A stretch of DNA of 64,000 bases from JAKAVN01 sp963796565 (GCA_963796565.1 CAWCMA010000001.1:748864-812863), one strand, 5' to 3'. Positions 36,460-45,516 are shown, numbered from the stretch's first letter. Notes: a model not told the origin generated them from the sequence alone. Program-made: numbers and translations.

Positions 36460-37656
36460 ATGGAAGGAACTCCGAACGCAAACGTAACGCCCAACTCTTC
36501 ACCGACTTCATCCGCGCCGCCGACCGCTTTGAAACTACCCGACACGAGCGGCGGCGGACGTATGAGCCGCCGCGGCTACTATCTCGGAGTCGTGGTCATC
36601 ATGATCGCGGTCTTCGTCGGAGCGCTTGGGCTCTCGTGGAATCACGCGCGCGAGTTAGTCGCCGTCCACAGCGGAGCATCCGCTGGGAAGGAGGCGACGC
36701 CGGCCGACTGGCCGCATTCTGAAGACCCAGCAATGCCGAGGCCCCCCTCGAAGACGATTGTGTGGGCGTCAACGCCCGCAACACCGGTCGCGCAGCCGCC
36801 GGCAATGCGACAGCAGCAACCAATGATGCGCAAGCCGAGTGCCCTCTCCGAGTGGCGAGAGCACTCCTATTTGAGCGCGCTCCAAGCACCGATCCTGATT
36901 GACGCTCTGCATTCGGGATCGACGCTCGAAGTCGCCCGAGCACCATCTCAACTCGGACAGGGCGAAGCCGTTAGTCAGACAACTCCGAGCGTGACAGGCG
37001 CGATGGCGCAGGCGGCTTATCATCAACCCGCACCGCCTTACACGGTGATGGCCGGAACGGTAATTCCCGCCGTTCTTGTGACTGGCATCAACAGCGGTGC
37101 GCCAGCGCAGGTGCTCGCGCAGGTTGCCGCCAATGTCTATGACTCAGCGACTGGCCGCTATCTGCTCATCCCGCAGGGTTCGCGCATTGTTGGTGACTGC
37201 GCAACCAGCACGCAGTACGGACAAGATCGGATCGCGGTCAACTGGCGGCGACTGATCTTTCCGAACACGGCGAGCCTCGATCTGCCTTCGATGCCGGCGA
37301 CCGACGCGCAAGGCTACGGCGGATTGGCGGATCAAGTCGACAACCATTACCTCAAAACCTTCGGCACAGCGGCTGTTGTTAGCCTGATCGGCGCCGGTCA
37401 GATGGTCGGCCAGATGGGACTCTACGGCGGCAGCGCCGGAGTCTCGCCAAACGGAGGATACAGCTACGGCATGAGTCCGTTGGCGATGGCCAGCGAGATG
37501 GGCGGTGCGGCGGTGAGCGGACAAATGGGAGGTGTGGTGCAGCAGTCGCTCCAGCGCGGGATGAACATCCCGCCTACGATCGAGATTCGCCCCGGTTATC
37601 TCTTCAACGTCGAAATCACAACTGACCTGACGCTCCCCGCCCCGTATCAGCAATGA
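36460..37656 (+). CDS. trbI: Conjugal transfer protein TrbI/VirB10
   Basis: A 398-residue inner-to-outer-membrane bridging protein. A cytoplasmic Pro/Ser-rich start is followed by one helix (YYLGVVVIMIAVFVGALGL, residues about 45-63) and a long Pro-rich periplasmic linker. The C-terminal VirB10 fold has VMAGTVIPAVLVTGINSGAP, GRYLLIPQGSRIVGDCATS, RIAVNWRRLIFPNTASLDLP and IPPTIEIRPGYLFNVEITTD. It starts two bases after trbG and its stop overlaps traF. Length is typical. Confidence 0.9.
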   Translation: MEGTPNANVTPNSSPTSSAPPTALKLPDTSGGGRMSRRGYYLGVVVIMIAVFVGALGLSWNHARELVAVHSGASAGKEATPADWPHSEDPAMPRPPSKTIVWASTPATPVAQPPAMRQQQPMMRKPSALSEWREHSYLSALQAPILIDALHSGSTLEVARAPSQLGQGEAVSQTTPSVTGAMAQAAYHQPAPPYTVMAGTVIPAVLVTGINSGAPAQVLAQVAANVYDSATGRYLLIPQGSRIVGDCATSTQYGQDRIAVNWRRLIFPNTASLDLPSMPATDAQGYGGLADQVDNHYLKTFGTAAVVSLIGAGQMVGQMGLYGGSAGVSPNGGYSYGMSPLAMASEMGGAAVSGQMGGVVQQSLQRGMNIPPTIEIRPGYLFNVEITTDLTLPAPYQQ

Positions 37657-38201
37657 GAAATCGGCTGCATAGACTCGCGTCGGTCGTTGCCCCGGTAGCC
37701 GTCGCAGCCGTGGCGACGGCGATCGCTTTCGAGCGTTTCGATCTTCGAATCGCGCTGACCGACAGTGCGACGCCCACTGGGATCTACCAGATGCGTCCTC
37801 TCAGCGGTTTCTCGCGCGGCGAACTGGTAGCGGCATGCCTTCCTTCGGGCATCGCGCAATTCGCAATCTCTCGTGGGTATCTATCAGTTTCACCGATTTC
37901 CGAATGTCCCGATCATGCCGCTCCGATAGGCAAACTCCTGCTCGCTCTTCCCGGCGACCAGGTCGAGATCAGGCCGGACTTTGTTGCGATCAACGGACAG
38001 AGCTTCGCCCATAGCGCGACGGCCCAGCGTGACGGCAGCGGACGGAGGCTACCTCGCATGTCTGCGGGCCATTACCGAGTTCCAGTGGGTTCAGTCTGGC
38101 TTTTTGGATTCAACGACCCGAGGAGTTTCGACAGCCGCTACTACGGCCCGCTTCCGCTTTCAGCCATCAGGTTCGTCGCAGTTCCCTTGCTTACGTGGTG
38201 A
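37653..38201 (+). CDS. traF: Conjugal signal peptidase TraF (S26)
   Basis: A 182-residue serine peptidase of family S26. RP4 TraF cleaves and cyclises the TrbC pilin. An N-terminal membrane anchor (VVAPVAVAAVATAIAF) is followed by DSATPTGIYQM, where the Ser is the nucleophile of the S-x-P-x-G pattern, and by GKLLLALPGDQVEI, with the catalytic Lys. GSVWLFGFNDPRSFDSRYYG near the C-terminus is the conserved Box E-like segment. It stands between trbI and trbB, just before the pilin gene. Overlap with trbI is ATGA. Confidence 0.87.
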   Translation: MRNRLHRLASVVAPVAVAAVATAIAFERFDLRIALTDSATPTGIYQMRPLSGFSRGELVAACLPSGIAQFAISRGYLSVSPISECPDHAAPIGKLLLALPGDQVEIRPDFVAINGQSFAHSATAQRDGSGRRLPRMSAGHYRVPVGSVWLFGFNDPRSFDSRYYGPLPLSAIRFVAVPLLTW

Positions 38202-38206
38202 TCAGA

Positions 38207-39202
38207 ATGGCGCTTCAAGTTCTGCATCCGGTAATCCGAGCGCGCCTCGACGAAAAGCTTCGCCGGGCGCTCGGTCCTCTCATGCTCCGCGCGCTCGAGG
38301 ATGGCGCGGACGTGATCGAAGTGATGCGCAATCACAGCGGCGAGGTGGTCGTGGATCGTCACGGGCACGGCATGGAGGCTGTCGGCACGATGTCTGATCT
38401 CGAAGCCGAAGAGCTGATAGGAACGGTTGCGGCTATCAACCATCGCGTAGCCAACGACAGGAACCCGATTCTCGAAGCCGAGCTGCCGATCTCACAAGCG
38501 AGATTCACCGGTGTTCTGCCGCCGGTCACGCTGGCACCTGTCATCTCGATCCGCAAACCCGCGCCCGTGGTCTTTACGCTGGAAGACTACGTGTCGGCGG
38601 GCGTGATGACGGCCCGCCAGGCCGAAGCTCTCGCCATCGCGGTGCGTGAACGGCGCAACATTCTCATCGCCGGTCCGACAGCGTCTGGCAAGACGACACT
38701 CGCCAGTGCGTTGCTGGTGGAGTTCGACGCCGGGCATCGCACAGTAATCCTTGAGGACCTGGCCGAGCTTCGCTGCCAGCATCCGCACACTGTCTATCTG
38801 CACACGACCGAGACGACAGATCTGCTTCGTTTGCTCCGCACGACAATGCGGCTGCGGCCCGACCGGATCGTCATCGGCGAGCTCCGTGGCGCCGAAGCGC
38901 TGACGCTTCTCAAGGCTTGGAACACGGGCCATACCGGCGGCCTTACGACTATTCATGCCGCGGGTCCGGAGTCTGCGCTCATCCGGCTTGAAACATTGGT
39001 TCAGGAAGCGAATGTGCCGCCGCAACCACAGCTCATCTGCGAGGCGGTGGATCTCGTCGTGTCGATTGCTCAGACGCCGAACGGAAGACGGCTGACTGGA
39101 ATCGCAGCCATCGAGGGACACGACCCGAAGTCGGGATTCCGCCTAAGCGCATCGAAGACCGTGACTAACTCCCGCACGGGAGATGAAGGAGAGGTGCAAT
39201 GA
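38207..39202 (+). CDS. trbB: Conjugal transfer ATPase TrbB/VirB11
   Basis: A 331-residue hexameric traffic ATPase at the inner face of the membrane. The Walker A motif GPTASGKTT is at residues 156-164. The Asp box is HRTVILEDLAELRCQHP, Walker B RPDRIVIGELRGAEALTLLK, and the His box GHTGGLTTIHAAGPESALIR. It begins ATG 38207, five bases after traF; GTG codons at 38195 and 38198 are possible alternatives. Its stop overlaps trbC. In RP4 trbB heads the operon; here it sits near the end. Confidence 0.9.
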   Translation: MALQVLHPVIRARLDEKLRRALGPLMLRALEDGADVIEVMRNHSGEVVVDRHGHGMEAVGTMSDLEAEELIGTVAAINHRVANDRNPILEAELPISQARFTGVLPPVTLAPVISIRKPAPVVFTLEDYVSAGVMTARQAEALAIAVRERRNILIAGPTASGKTTLASALLVEFDAGHRTVILEDLAELRCQHPHTVYLHTTETTDLLRLLRTTMRLRPDRIVIGELRGAEALTLLKAWNTGHTGGLTTIHAAGPESALIRLETLVQEANVPPQPQLICEAVDLVVSIAQTPNGRRLTGIAAIEGHDPKSGFRLSASKTVTNSRTGDEGEVQ

Positions 39203-39534
39203 GGGAAGTAGTGAAGCGGACAGGAAGGTATCTAATGGCGTGCGCTGCCGCAGCGACTTTCGTGCTTCGTCCAGTCTCGTGCTGGGCAACGGCAATGACG
39301 GGGACGCTGCCCTGGGATCAGACTCTCACCAGCCTTCAAACCGATCTCAGCGGCCCCGTCGCGCATGCGCTCGTCGTCATGTCGTTCGTCGGGTCTGGCG
39401 TTCTCTACGCGACCTCGGGCGGACACAGCGCGGGTGTCAGCCGCCTTGCGGCAGCAGGACTCGGAGGCTCGGCTGCGCTCGGGGCGATTCAACTCATGAG
39501 CTACCTGTTTCCCTACTCGCCGGCACTGTTTTGA
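39199..39534 (+). CDS. trbC: TrbC/VirB2-type pilin precursor
   Basis: A 111-residue pilin precursor. The signal segment (RYLMACAAAATFVLRPVSCW with ATA after it) ends near residue 32. The mature part has TLPWDQTLTSLQTDLSGPVA and two hydrophobic helices (HALVVMSFVGSGVLYAT and AAGLGGSAALGAIQLMSYLF), the VirB2/TrbC layout. Like RP4 TrbC it is probably cyclised by TraF, encoded two genes earlier. It overlaps trbB by ATGA. Confidence 0.83.
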   Translation: MREVVKRTGRYLMACAAAATFVLRPVSCWATAMTGTLPWDQTLTSLQTDLSGPVAHALVVMSFVGSGVLYATSGGHSAGVSRLAAAGLGGSAALGAIQLMSYLFPYSPALF

Positions 39535-39551
39535 CACGAGGAGAAATCATC

Positions 39552-39830
39552 ATGCGGACACGGACAACCCCGCTAGGATACCTCGGTATAGCGGCAACCC
39601 TGCTGACGGCCGCCACAGCCTTCCTCATCGTTATTGGCCGCGTTCCATACTGGACGGCGACCCCGCGCACCATCGCCCTCACCACACTCAGCGGCGCGGC
39701 GCTGCTCTTCGCCGGGACCGACGACTGGAAGGAACGCTGCATCGCTACCGCTGCTATCGGGACCGCGTTCGCCCTGCTCGCGGTCCAGGCAGCACTTTAT
39801 TTTTCCCTCGCTAACGGAGGCTCGATATGA
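39552..39830 (+). CDS. Small membrane protein of the conjugation operon
   Basis: Encodes 92 residues with three hydrophobic segments (YLGIAATLLTAATAFLIVIG, IALTTLSGAALLFAG and IATAAIGTAFALLAVQAALY) separated by short charged loops, one with DDWKER. The ATG at 39552 follows CACGAGGAGAAATCATC, a good ribosome site. The stop overlaps the next start. I do not recognise a family; RP4 has no counterpart here. Its position after the pilin gene suggests an accessory role at the membrane. TrbD is already present at 29603, so it is not that. Confidence 0.6.
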   Translation: MRTRTTPLGYLGIAATLLTAATAFLIVIGRVPYWTATPRTIALTTLSGAALLFAGTDDWKERCIATAAIGTAFALLAVQAALYFSLANGGSI

Positions 39831-40102
39831 AACTCGCTCGCATTTCTAAGCCGCTTCGGTCGGTGCAAGTGCGCATCTCGCTCGTAGGCGATCTGAACGC
39901 GGAGCTTGAGCGTTATGCGTCTTACTACGAGCACGTTCATGGCGAGGCGGTGGACTCAAAGACGCTTATCCCGGAAATACTTCACGCCTTTCTCGAGGCC
40001 GACCGCGAGTTCCAGACGTGGTCGCGTTCCGGTGCCCCGAGTAGTCATTCCACCGGCGCGGTTGGCGCCTCATCGAACGGCACTCTGAAGGCGCAAGCGT
40101 GA
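39827..40102 (+). CDS. DUF2274-like conjugation-associated protein
   Basis: A 91-residue, soluble protein: RSVQVRISLVGDLNAELERY, ASYYEHVHGEAVDSKTLIPE and ILHAFLEADREFQTWSRSG. A short beta strand then two helices and the DREF end match DUF2274, a small family found next to trbI-type genes in Tn4371-like conjugative elements. It looks like a ribbon-helix-helix variant, so DNA binding is possible but unproven. It ends the trb transcription unit, just before the palindromic region at 40116. Confidence 0.68.
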   Translation: MKLARISKPLRSVQVRISLVGDLNAELERYASYYEHVHGEAVDSKTLIPEILHAFLEADREFQTWSRSGAPSSHSTGAVGASSNGTLKAQA

Positions 40103-40115
40103 GGCGCATGGCCCG

Positions 40116-40286
40116 GAGGTCCGTTGACGTGCTTCGCACGTGGAATCCTTTGACACGTCACTCATCCCTTGATGAAGGCCGCTAGCCGATCGGGCATTCA
40201 GACGAGGGAAAGAGCCCGATTCCACAGTGCTATCAGCCGCTAGCATTCGTGACGTGAGAAAATGACGCGGAGCGTCAACGGACCTC
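40116..40286. repeat. 171-bp nested palindrome, candidate oriT region
   Basis: Nested inverted repeats share one centre near 40204: GAGGTCCGTTGACG (40116-40129) with CGTCAACGGACCTC (40273-40286), CACGTCAC (40154-40161) with GTGACGTG (40249-40256), GCTAGC (40181-40186 and 40239-40244), and ATCGGGC (40189-40195) with GCCCGAT (40214-40220). A short hairpin ACGTGC-TTC-GCACGT (40127-40141) lies in the left arm, and GCCGCTAGC is directly repeated at 40178 and 40236. The region has no gene and precedes an RHH-coupling protein-relaxase set in the R388 order, where oriT lies just upstream of trwA. Confidence 0.55.
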
Positions 40287-40301
40287 AATCGGAAAAAGAT
40301 C

Positions 40302-40739
40302 ATGAGCATGCAACAACAGCAGACGGACTCAAGCGGCGCCGATAAGAAGAGCTTCAACATCAGAGTGCCGCAGGCGATCGCGCTTCGCATCGAGGAACAA
40401 GCGCTGAGTCTGGCCACGGCGCCGACCACGCTCATCCAGTCGATCATCGTCCGGCATTTTGAAAACGAGGGCAGATTCAGCGAGATCGAATCGGCGACGC
40501 AGACCGCGATGCTCATGAAGCTCGAAGCGATTAGAAAACTCTGCGACCTGATCGAGCAGACCGAATCGAAGCGATACGGCCAGATGCTCTTCGAGATCGT
40601 CAAAACCCGCTCGGCAGTCTTCCACTCCATCGATCAGACACTTGGCGGGGCCGCCATCGATTCGATTATGGACGCCTGCGAGGAGGCCGCCCGCCGGTAC
40701 ATCGCCCAGCTATCCACCGAGACGGAGGAAGGTCGGTGA
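40302..40739 (+). CDS. Ribbon-helix-helix-like accessory relaxosome protein (TrwA-like)
   Basis: A 145-residue protein. Residues about 14-52 (DKKSFNIRVPQAIALRIEEQ, ALSLATAPTTLIQSIIVRHF) fit a beta strand followed by two helices, the RHH DNA-binding fold of TrwA/TraY/Arc relatives. The remainder is helical and would serve oligomerisation. It occupies the trwA place: directly downstream of the palindromic region, overlapping the coupling-protein gene by GTGA, with the relaxase next. Probable role: binding oriT and stimulating the coupling protein. The family itself is not recognised beyond this pattern. Confidence 0.6.
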   Translation: MSMQQQQTDSSGADKKSFNIRVPQAIALRIEEQALSLATAPTTLIQSIIVRHFENEGRFSEIESATQTAMLMKLEAIRKLCDLIEQTESKRYGQMLFEIVKTRSAVFHSIDQTLGGAAIDSIMDACEEAARRYIAQLSTETEEGR

Positions 40740-42562
40740 ACACGCGCATTCGGCCGGCGGTAAGGTGGCGCGCTGGAGTTACGTCGCTCCAGATGTCGGT
40801 TCAGATGGCGATGCGGATACTCGTGATCGCCGTAGCGCTTTGGGCAACCTCTGCGGTCGCGCTCGTGTGGTACTGGGTTGGCCGCTATGAAGGTTGGGCT
40901 GCTCACGAGTACTTCGGCCGATGGATACTCGCGTGGATTTTCACCCAGGTTCTTCCCCTCTCGTTCCTATCGCTCCCATATCGTGGCGGACGTTGTCCCG
41001 CAGGGAGCATGTACGAGTTTCTCAACCGGAGCTTTTACTTCGGGCACTCGTTCGCGATCTGGTTCGTCCACTACTCGCTCTGGGCGTTGATGCCGACCGG
41101 TCTGATTCTGCTCGCGGTGGGAAGGTTTCTCTTTCCGCGCCGACTCGACGCCGCCGATGATCAATACGTTCGCGGCACCGACGTCATTGCGCCCAGAAAG
41201 CTCGCGCGCGAGCTCAGGGGCGATGGAATCGAAATTGGCGGCGTCAGAATTCCACGCTCGATCGAATCGCAGCATTTTCTATTCGTCGGCTCACCCGGCT
41301 CGGGTAAATCGACCACGATTCGAAGTCTGTTAAGACAGATCGAAGCGCGTGGCGAAACCGCGATCGTGCTCGATTCGGAATGCGAGTATGTACCGGAGTT
41401 CTTCAGGCCCGAGCGCGGTGACCTGATTCTGAATCCGCTCGATACGCGCTGTCCGGGCTGGGCACCTTGGGCGGAGCTTCGACCCGGAAGCGAAGCAATG
41501 GACGCCGAGGCACTCGCCACGGCACTCCTTCCGGACCCGGCGAATCCTTTCAGCCAAAGCGGCGCGGACTTCTTCTTCAGAGAGTCCGCACGGGCGCTCA
41601 TCGTTGGATTGCTCGATATAGTTCGCACCGGCGACCCGGCGGACATTCCTAAGCTCCTCGGGCTGCCACGCGCGAAACTCAAGGAAGCGTTCCGGGGCAT
41701 TCCAGCAGAAGCGCTGATCGATCCGGGCGCTCACGAACAAGGCGCCGGAATCGTAGCGACCGCGTTCAACGCGACCAAGGCATTTCGTCATTTACCTCGG
41801 CAGTTCGACCGGCGGTGGAGCGCTGGCGAATGGGCGGAATCACGGAAGGGATGGCTCTTCCTCAGCTCCACGGAAGATTCGCGTGAGGCGGCTTCGCCGC
41901 TTCAGAGCGTGTGGCTGGACTGTCTGGTCCGCCGTCTGATGGCGGCACAGGGATCTCTTGAACAGACTTGGATTATTGCCGACGAGCTGCCGATTCTGAG
42001 ACGGCAGGCGCAACTCGAATCGCTGGTTGTGCGGGGACGCAAGCGGGGTCTTTGTGCGGTCCTCGGCTTTCAGGCGATCACCCAGCTACGCGCTCTCTAC
42101 GGGCGCGACCAGACGGCAACGATGGCCGCTGCGCCCGCAACGAAGCTCATTCTTCGGACCGGCGAGCCCGACACCGCGCGATGGTCGAGCGCTCAGATCG
42201 GGGAGCGCGAAGTAAGCCGGACCCAAGTCGGCGCCAGTGCCGGTCCGCGCGAGGTGCGCGACGGCTTCACGATTCATCCGCAGCGCGTCGTCGAGAGCGC
42301 GGCGCTCCCCAGCGAGATTCAGATGCTGCAGCCGTTCCAGGGCTATCTCTGCATCACCGGACATCGCCGCGCGATCGTGGAGTTTTCGTTTCTCGCTCCG
42401 ATCAGGCGACAGGCAGGATTCGTTCAGCGACTCACGACAGAGGATCAAGCCGAAGCCGACTCGACAACACCTTTGGCGGATTGCACGCATGAGATACACG
42501 AGCGCGGCGGGGACGGCCGCCGCGATCAACACGATTCACAAATGAAGCGGCCCCTCGCATAG
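40736..42562 (+). CDS. Type IV coupling protein (TrwB/TraD/VirD4 family)
   Basis: A 608-residue DNA pump that links relaxosome and secretion channel. Two or three N-terminal membrane segments are followed by the ATPase. Walker A is FVGSPGSGKSTTIRSLL near residue 184, DSECEYVPEFF comes next, then Walker B QTWIIADELPILRRQAQLES near 413 and LCAVLGFQAITQLRALYGRD. These are the TrwB/TraD (TraD_N plus AAA_10) features. The GTG at 40736 overlaps the preceding stop. The last 50 residues are hydrophilic and variable, a usual substrate-contact region. The relaxase begins two bases later. Confidence 0.88.
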   Translation: MNTRIRPAVRWRAGVTSLQMSVQMAMRILVIAVALWATSAVALVWYWVGRYEGWAAHEYFGRWILAWIFTQVLPLSFLSLPYRGGRCPAGSMYEFLNRSFYFGHSFAIWFVHYSLWALMPTGLILLAVGRFLFPRRLDAADDQYVRGTDVIAPRKLARELRGDGIEIGGVRIPRSIESQHFLFVGSPGSGKSTTIRSLLRQIEARGETAIVLDSECEYVPEFFRPERGDLILNPLDTRCPGWAPWAELRPGSEAMDAEALATALLPDPANPFSQSGADFFFRESARALIVGLLDIVRTGDPADIPKLLGLPRAKLKEAFRGIPAEALIDPGAHEQGAGIVATAFNATKAFRHLPRQFDRRWSAGEWAESRKGWLFLSSTEDSREAASPLQSVWLDCLVRRLMAAQGSLEQTWIIADELPILRRQAQLESLVVRGRKRGLCAVLGFQAITQLRALYGRDQTATMAAAPATKLILRTGEPDTARWSSAQIGEREVSRTQVGASAGPREVRDGFTIHPQRVVESAALPSEIQMLQPFQGYLCITGHRRAIVEFSFLAPIRRQAGFVQRLTTEDQAEADSTTPLADCTHEIHERGGDGRRDQHDSQMKRPLA

Positions 42563-42564
42563 CC

Positions 42565-45291
42565 ATGCTCGTAATGTCGAAAGGGGCGCTCAGCGCCAAG
42601 CAAGCCGAGTCGTACTACGAGGAAAAGTACTCGCAAGACGACTACTACACGGAAGAACGACGCGTCGTCGGCCGATGGTTCGGCAACGGAGCGGCGGCCC
42701 TCGGACTTTCTGGCGAAGTTACGACCGAAGCATTTCGCGCGATCTTGCGTGGCCAGCATCCGGCGACAGGGCAGGTGCTCGTCCAACAGTCCGGTGGCTA
42801 TGACGACCGGCGCGCTGGATGGGACGCGACTTTCAACGCTCCTAAGTCCGTCAGCATTCAAGCGTTACTGGGCGAAGATGGTCGCCTGCTTGAGGCGCAT
42901 CGCATTTCGGCAAGCCGCGCGCTCATGGAGCTGGAGGGCTACGCGCTTTCCCGACAACGCGGGGGAAGCGAATGGGTCGTTACGGAAAACATCGTCGCCG
43001 CGCGCTTCGATCACGTCGCCGCCCGACCGTCGCAGAGCAGTGCGGACGGTTACGGTCCGGATCCGCATCTCCATACTCACGTCGTCATCGCGAACATGAC
43101 GCGGCGACCCGACGGAGCATGGCGAGGCCTCGATCCAATAGAGATCTATCGGTCCCAGACCTTCGCCAGCGCGGTCTATCGATCCGAGCTTGCGCACGCG
43201 GTCGAAAACCTCGGCTATCGGATCAACGTCACAGGCGCGGACGGCCGTTGGGAACTTGAGGGCTACGCGAGAGATCAGGTGATGGCGTTCTCGCGACGGC
43301 GCCAGGACATCGAGGACGAGCTTTTGCGGCAGGGATTGAACGGCGCCGCTGCGGCGCAGAACGTCGCGCATCAGACGCGCGGAGCAAAAGACCTTCGCGA
43401 TGAACAGAGCCTAAAAGCGGAATGGCAGGTGCGTGCACGGGAATACGGAATCAGTGTCGAGCGTGTCGCTTCGACCGCCAGCACTCGAGGAGTACCGACT
43501 TTCGGCGCTCAGGAGCCGCTCGCCGAAGCGGTGCGCCTAAGCGCTGTGCACAACACGGAGCGCGAAGCCGTTGTCGACCGCCGCGCACTTGAGGCGACCG
43601 CCTTGCAGCATCTGATGGGAGTCGCGAACCTCGCTCAGGTGCGGGCCGAGAGCGGGCGTAACGAACAAACGGGAGAACTTATCCGGGTCGGAAATGCGAT
43701 CACTTCTCCTCAGGGTACGTACACAACTCCCGAGATGGTCGCACTCGAAAGAGAGAACATCGCGCTGATGCGCGACGGGCTCGGCCGCGCAGCGGCAATC
43801 GCGCCAAACGACCAGGTAAAGTCTTGGGCCGTGAAGCGAGGGCTTTTGCCTGACCAGGCCGAAGCTGCGGAAATCACTGTCTGCGCAACCGATTGGGTCA
43901 CTGCGATCGAGGGACGGGCCGGCACAGCAAAGACCACCACAGTCGGCGCGATCAAGGAATTCGCCGCCGAGCGGGGATATCTGGTGCGCGGGTTCGCGCC
44001 GACCACTCGCGCCGTAAAGGCGCTCTCGGAAGCGGGGCTCCCTGCGCGAACCGTGGCCAGTCTCCTGGAAAATCCGATCGAACCGGCGCGCAAAGAGCTC
44101 TGGATCATAGACGAGTCGAGCCTCCTCGCGACGCGCCAGGTGAATGGGCTTCTGCGGAAGGCACGCGCCGCCGAGGTTGATCGAATCGTGTTCGTCGGCG
44201 ACCAACGCCAGCACCACGCGATCGAAGCCGGGCGGCCGATCTATCAGATGCAGCGCGCCGGTATGGCGATCGCGCGCCTGGAGACGATTCGCCGGCAACG
44301 CGATCCGGGGTTGCGCCAGTCCATCGCGCATGTGTCCTCGGGCAGGATTTCGGAAGCGCTGTCGGTGCTGGATCAACGCGGCGACATCCGCGAGCTGAAA
44401 GGCGCGAAGGAACGTTACGCCGCAATAGCGGCCGAGTATGTAACCGCTCACCGCTTGCGAGAGCGGGTGCTGGTGGTTAGTCCGGCTAATGAGGAGCGGA
44501 GGGAACTCAACACCGCGATTCGAGCAGCGCTCAAGCAAGCGAGCCTCATCAGCGGTCAAATAACCGAACGCACCATTCTCGTGGGGCGCGACCTCACGCG
44601 CCAGCAACGCGGACGGGCACACAACTACGAAGCTGGCGACGTTATCCGATTTACGCGCGGCAGCAGGAGGCACGCCCTCGAGAAGGACACGTACGCGACC
44701 GTCAAGCACGTGGACCGAGGGCGACAGCGGCTCACCGTCAGAACTTCCGACGGTCGAGTCGTCGAATACTTCCCCTCACGCCTCAACGGCGTCGCTGTGT
44801 TCCGTCCCGAGCAGCGCGAATTCTCCGCGGGAGATCGGATCCAGTTCCGTGCGCCAGATCGGACACTCGGAGTCGCGAATGGTGAGTTCGCCACCATTGT
44901 GGCGATCGATTCTCGGCGCATCAGTCTCCGCATGGACGACGGCAGGGAGATGAGCGCTGCGCCGGAGCGGTTGCGCCATATCGACCACGGATATGCATCA
45001 ACGTCGCATTCCAGTCAGGGGGCAACCGTTGATCGAGTCATCGTCAACGTCGACACGAGCCGCTCGGCACAGCTTGTAAACCGCAAACAGTTTTACGTCT
45101 CGATCAGCCGCGCGCGGCAGGCCGCGTCGATATACGCCGACGATCGGGCTCGCCTTCTAGAGACGGTCAGCCGCAACCGCGAGAAATCGACGGCGCTGGA
45201 AGTTCTTCAATCCAAGTTAAGCGCAGAATTCAAGAGCGTATCTGATCGGATTCTTCACAGTGTCAATCGCGTACAGGAAATGAGGCGGTGA
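42565..45291 (+). CDS. trwC: MobF conjugative relaxase-helicase (TrwC/TraI family)
   Basis: A 908-residue bifunctional relaxase. The N-terminal TrwC domain has Tyr pairs at 17-18 and 27-28 (SYYEEKYSQDDYYTE) for strand nicking and transfer. The HUH metal site DPHLHTHVVIAN has H168, H170 and H172. NAPKSVSIQALLG is a further family motif. The C-terminal SF1B helicase carries Walker A EGRAGTAKTTTVGAI near 450, Walker B ELWIIDESSLL near 514, VFVGDQRQHHAIEAG and the final SSQGATVDRVIV and YVSISRARQ. It should nick oriT, stay bound to the 5' end and unwind the strand. ATG 42565 and ATG 42574 are both possible starts. Confidence 0.92.
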   Translation: MLVMSKGALSAKQAESYYEEKYSQDDYYTEERRVVGRWFGNGAAALGLSGEVTTEAFRAILRGQHPATGQVLVQQSGGYDDRRAGWDATFNAPKSVSIQALLGEDGRLLEAHRISASRALMELEGYALSRQRGGSEWVVTENIVAARFDHVAARPSQSSADGYGPDPHLHTHVVIANMTRRPDGAWRGLDPIEIYRSQTFASAVYRSELAHAVENLGYRINVTGADGRWELEGYARDQVMAFSRRRQDIEDELLRQGLNGAAAAQNVAHQTRGAKDLRDEQSLKAEWQVRAREYGISVERVASTASTRGVPTFGAQEPLAEAVRLSAVHNTEREAVVDRRALEATALQHLMGVANLAQVRAESGRNEQTGELIRVGNAITSPQGTYTTPEMVALERENIALMRDGLGRAAAIAPNDQVKSWAVKRGLLPDQAEAAEITVCATDWVTAIEGRAGTAKTTTVGAIKEFAAERGYLVRGFAPTTRAVKALSEAGLPARTVASLLENPIEPARKELWIIDESSLLATRQVNGLLRKARAAEVDRIVFVGDQRQHHAIEAGRPIYQMQRAGMAIARLETIRRQRDPGLRQSIAHVSSGRISEALSVLDQRGDIRELKGAKERYAAIAAEYVTAHRLRERVLVVSPANEERRELNTAIRAALKQASLISGQITERTILVGRDLTRQQRGRAHNYEAGDVIRFTRGSRRHALEKDTYATVKHVDRGRQRLTVRTSDGRVVEYFPSRLNGVAVFRPEQREFSAGDRIQFRAPDRTLGVANGEFATIVAIDSRRISLRMDDGREMSAAPERLRHIDHGYASTSHSSQGATVDRVIVNVDTSRSAQLVNRKQFYVSISRARQAASIYADDRARLLETVSRNREKSTALEVLQSKLSAEFKSVSDRILHSVNRVQEMRR

Positions 45292-45405
45292 TGAGAAATT
45301 GGCGGTGGCGTTCGCTCCACTGGCACATGCGCCGACCGGCTTCGCCGGGCGACTCGGAGTCTTCGTCACAAGTGCAGCGCTGCGCCGACCGCATCGAGAA
45401 ATCAG

Positions 45406-45442
45406 CGCGTCCCTCTCCATTGTTCGTTGAGAGAGGGACGCG
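45406..45442. terminator. 12-bp perfect hairpin downstream of the relaxase
   Basis: CGCGTCCCTCTC (45406-45417) and GAGAGGGACGCG (45431-45442) form a 12-bp stem with a 13-base loop. The A/T-rich ACAAAATTTGT follows. There is no clean T run, so it could equally be a message-stabilising or regulatory hairpin between the relaxase gene and the next small ORF. Confidence 0.5.
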
Positions 45443-45516
45443 ACAAAATTTGTGCGCGATGAAAGATGAAGCGCCCTGGCCTGTCGGCAAGCGGGCCTCG
45501 GAAGGAGTTGATCAAT

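Noticed and set aside
39552..39830. Small membrane protein as a second TrbD or TrbH
   Set aside because: Three short helices and no TrbD basic tail or lipobox; trbD is already present at 29603, so I leave it unnamed.
43537..44709. A 390-codon minus-strand frame inside the relaxase gene
   Set aside because: It lies wholly opposite a conserved relaxase-helicase; composition is that of an antisense shadow and no domain is recognisable.
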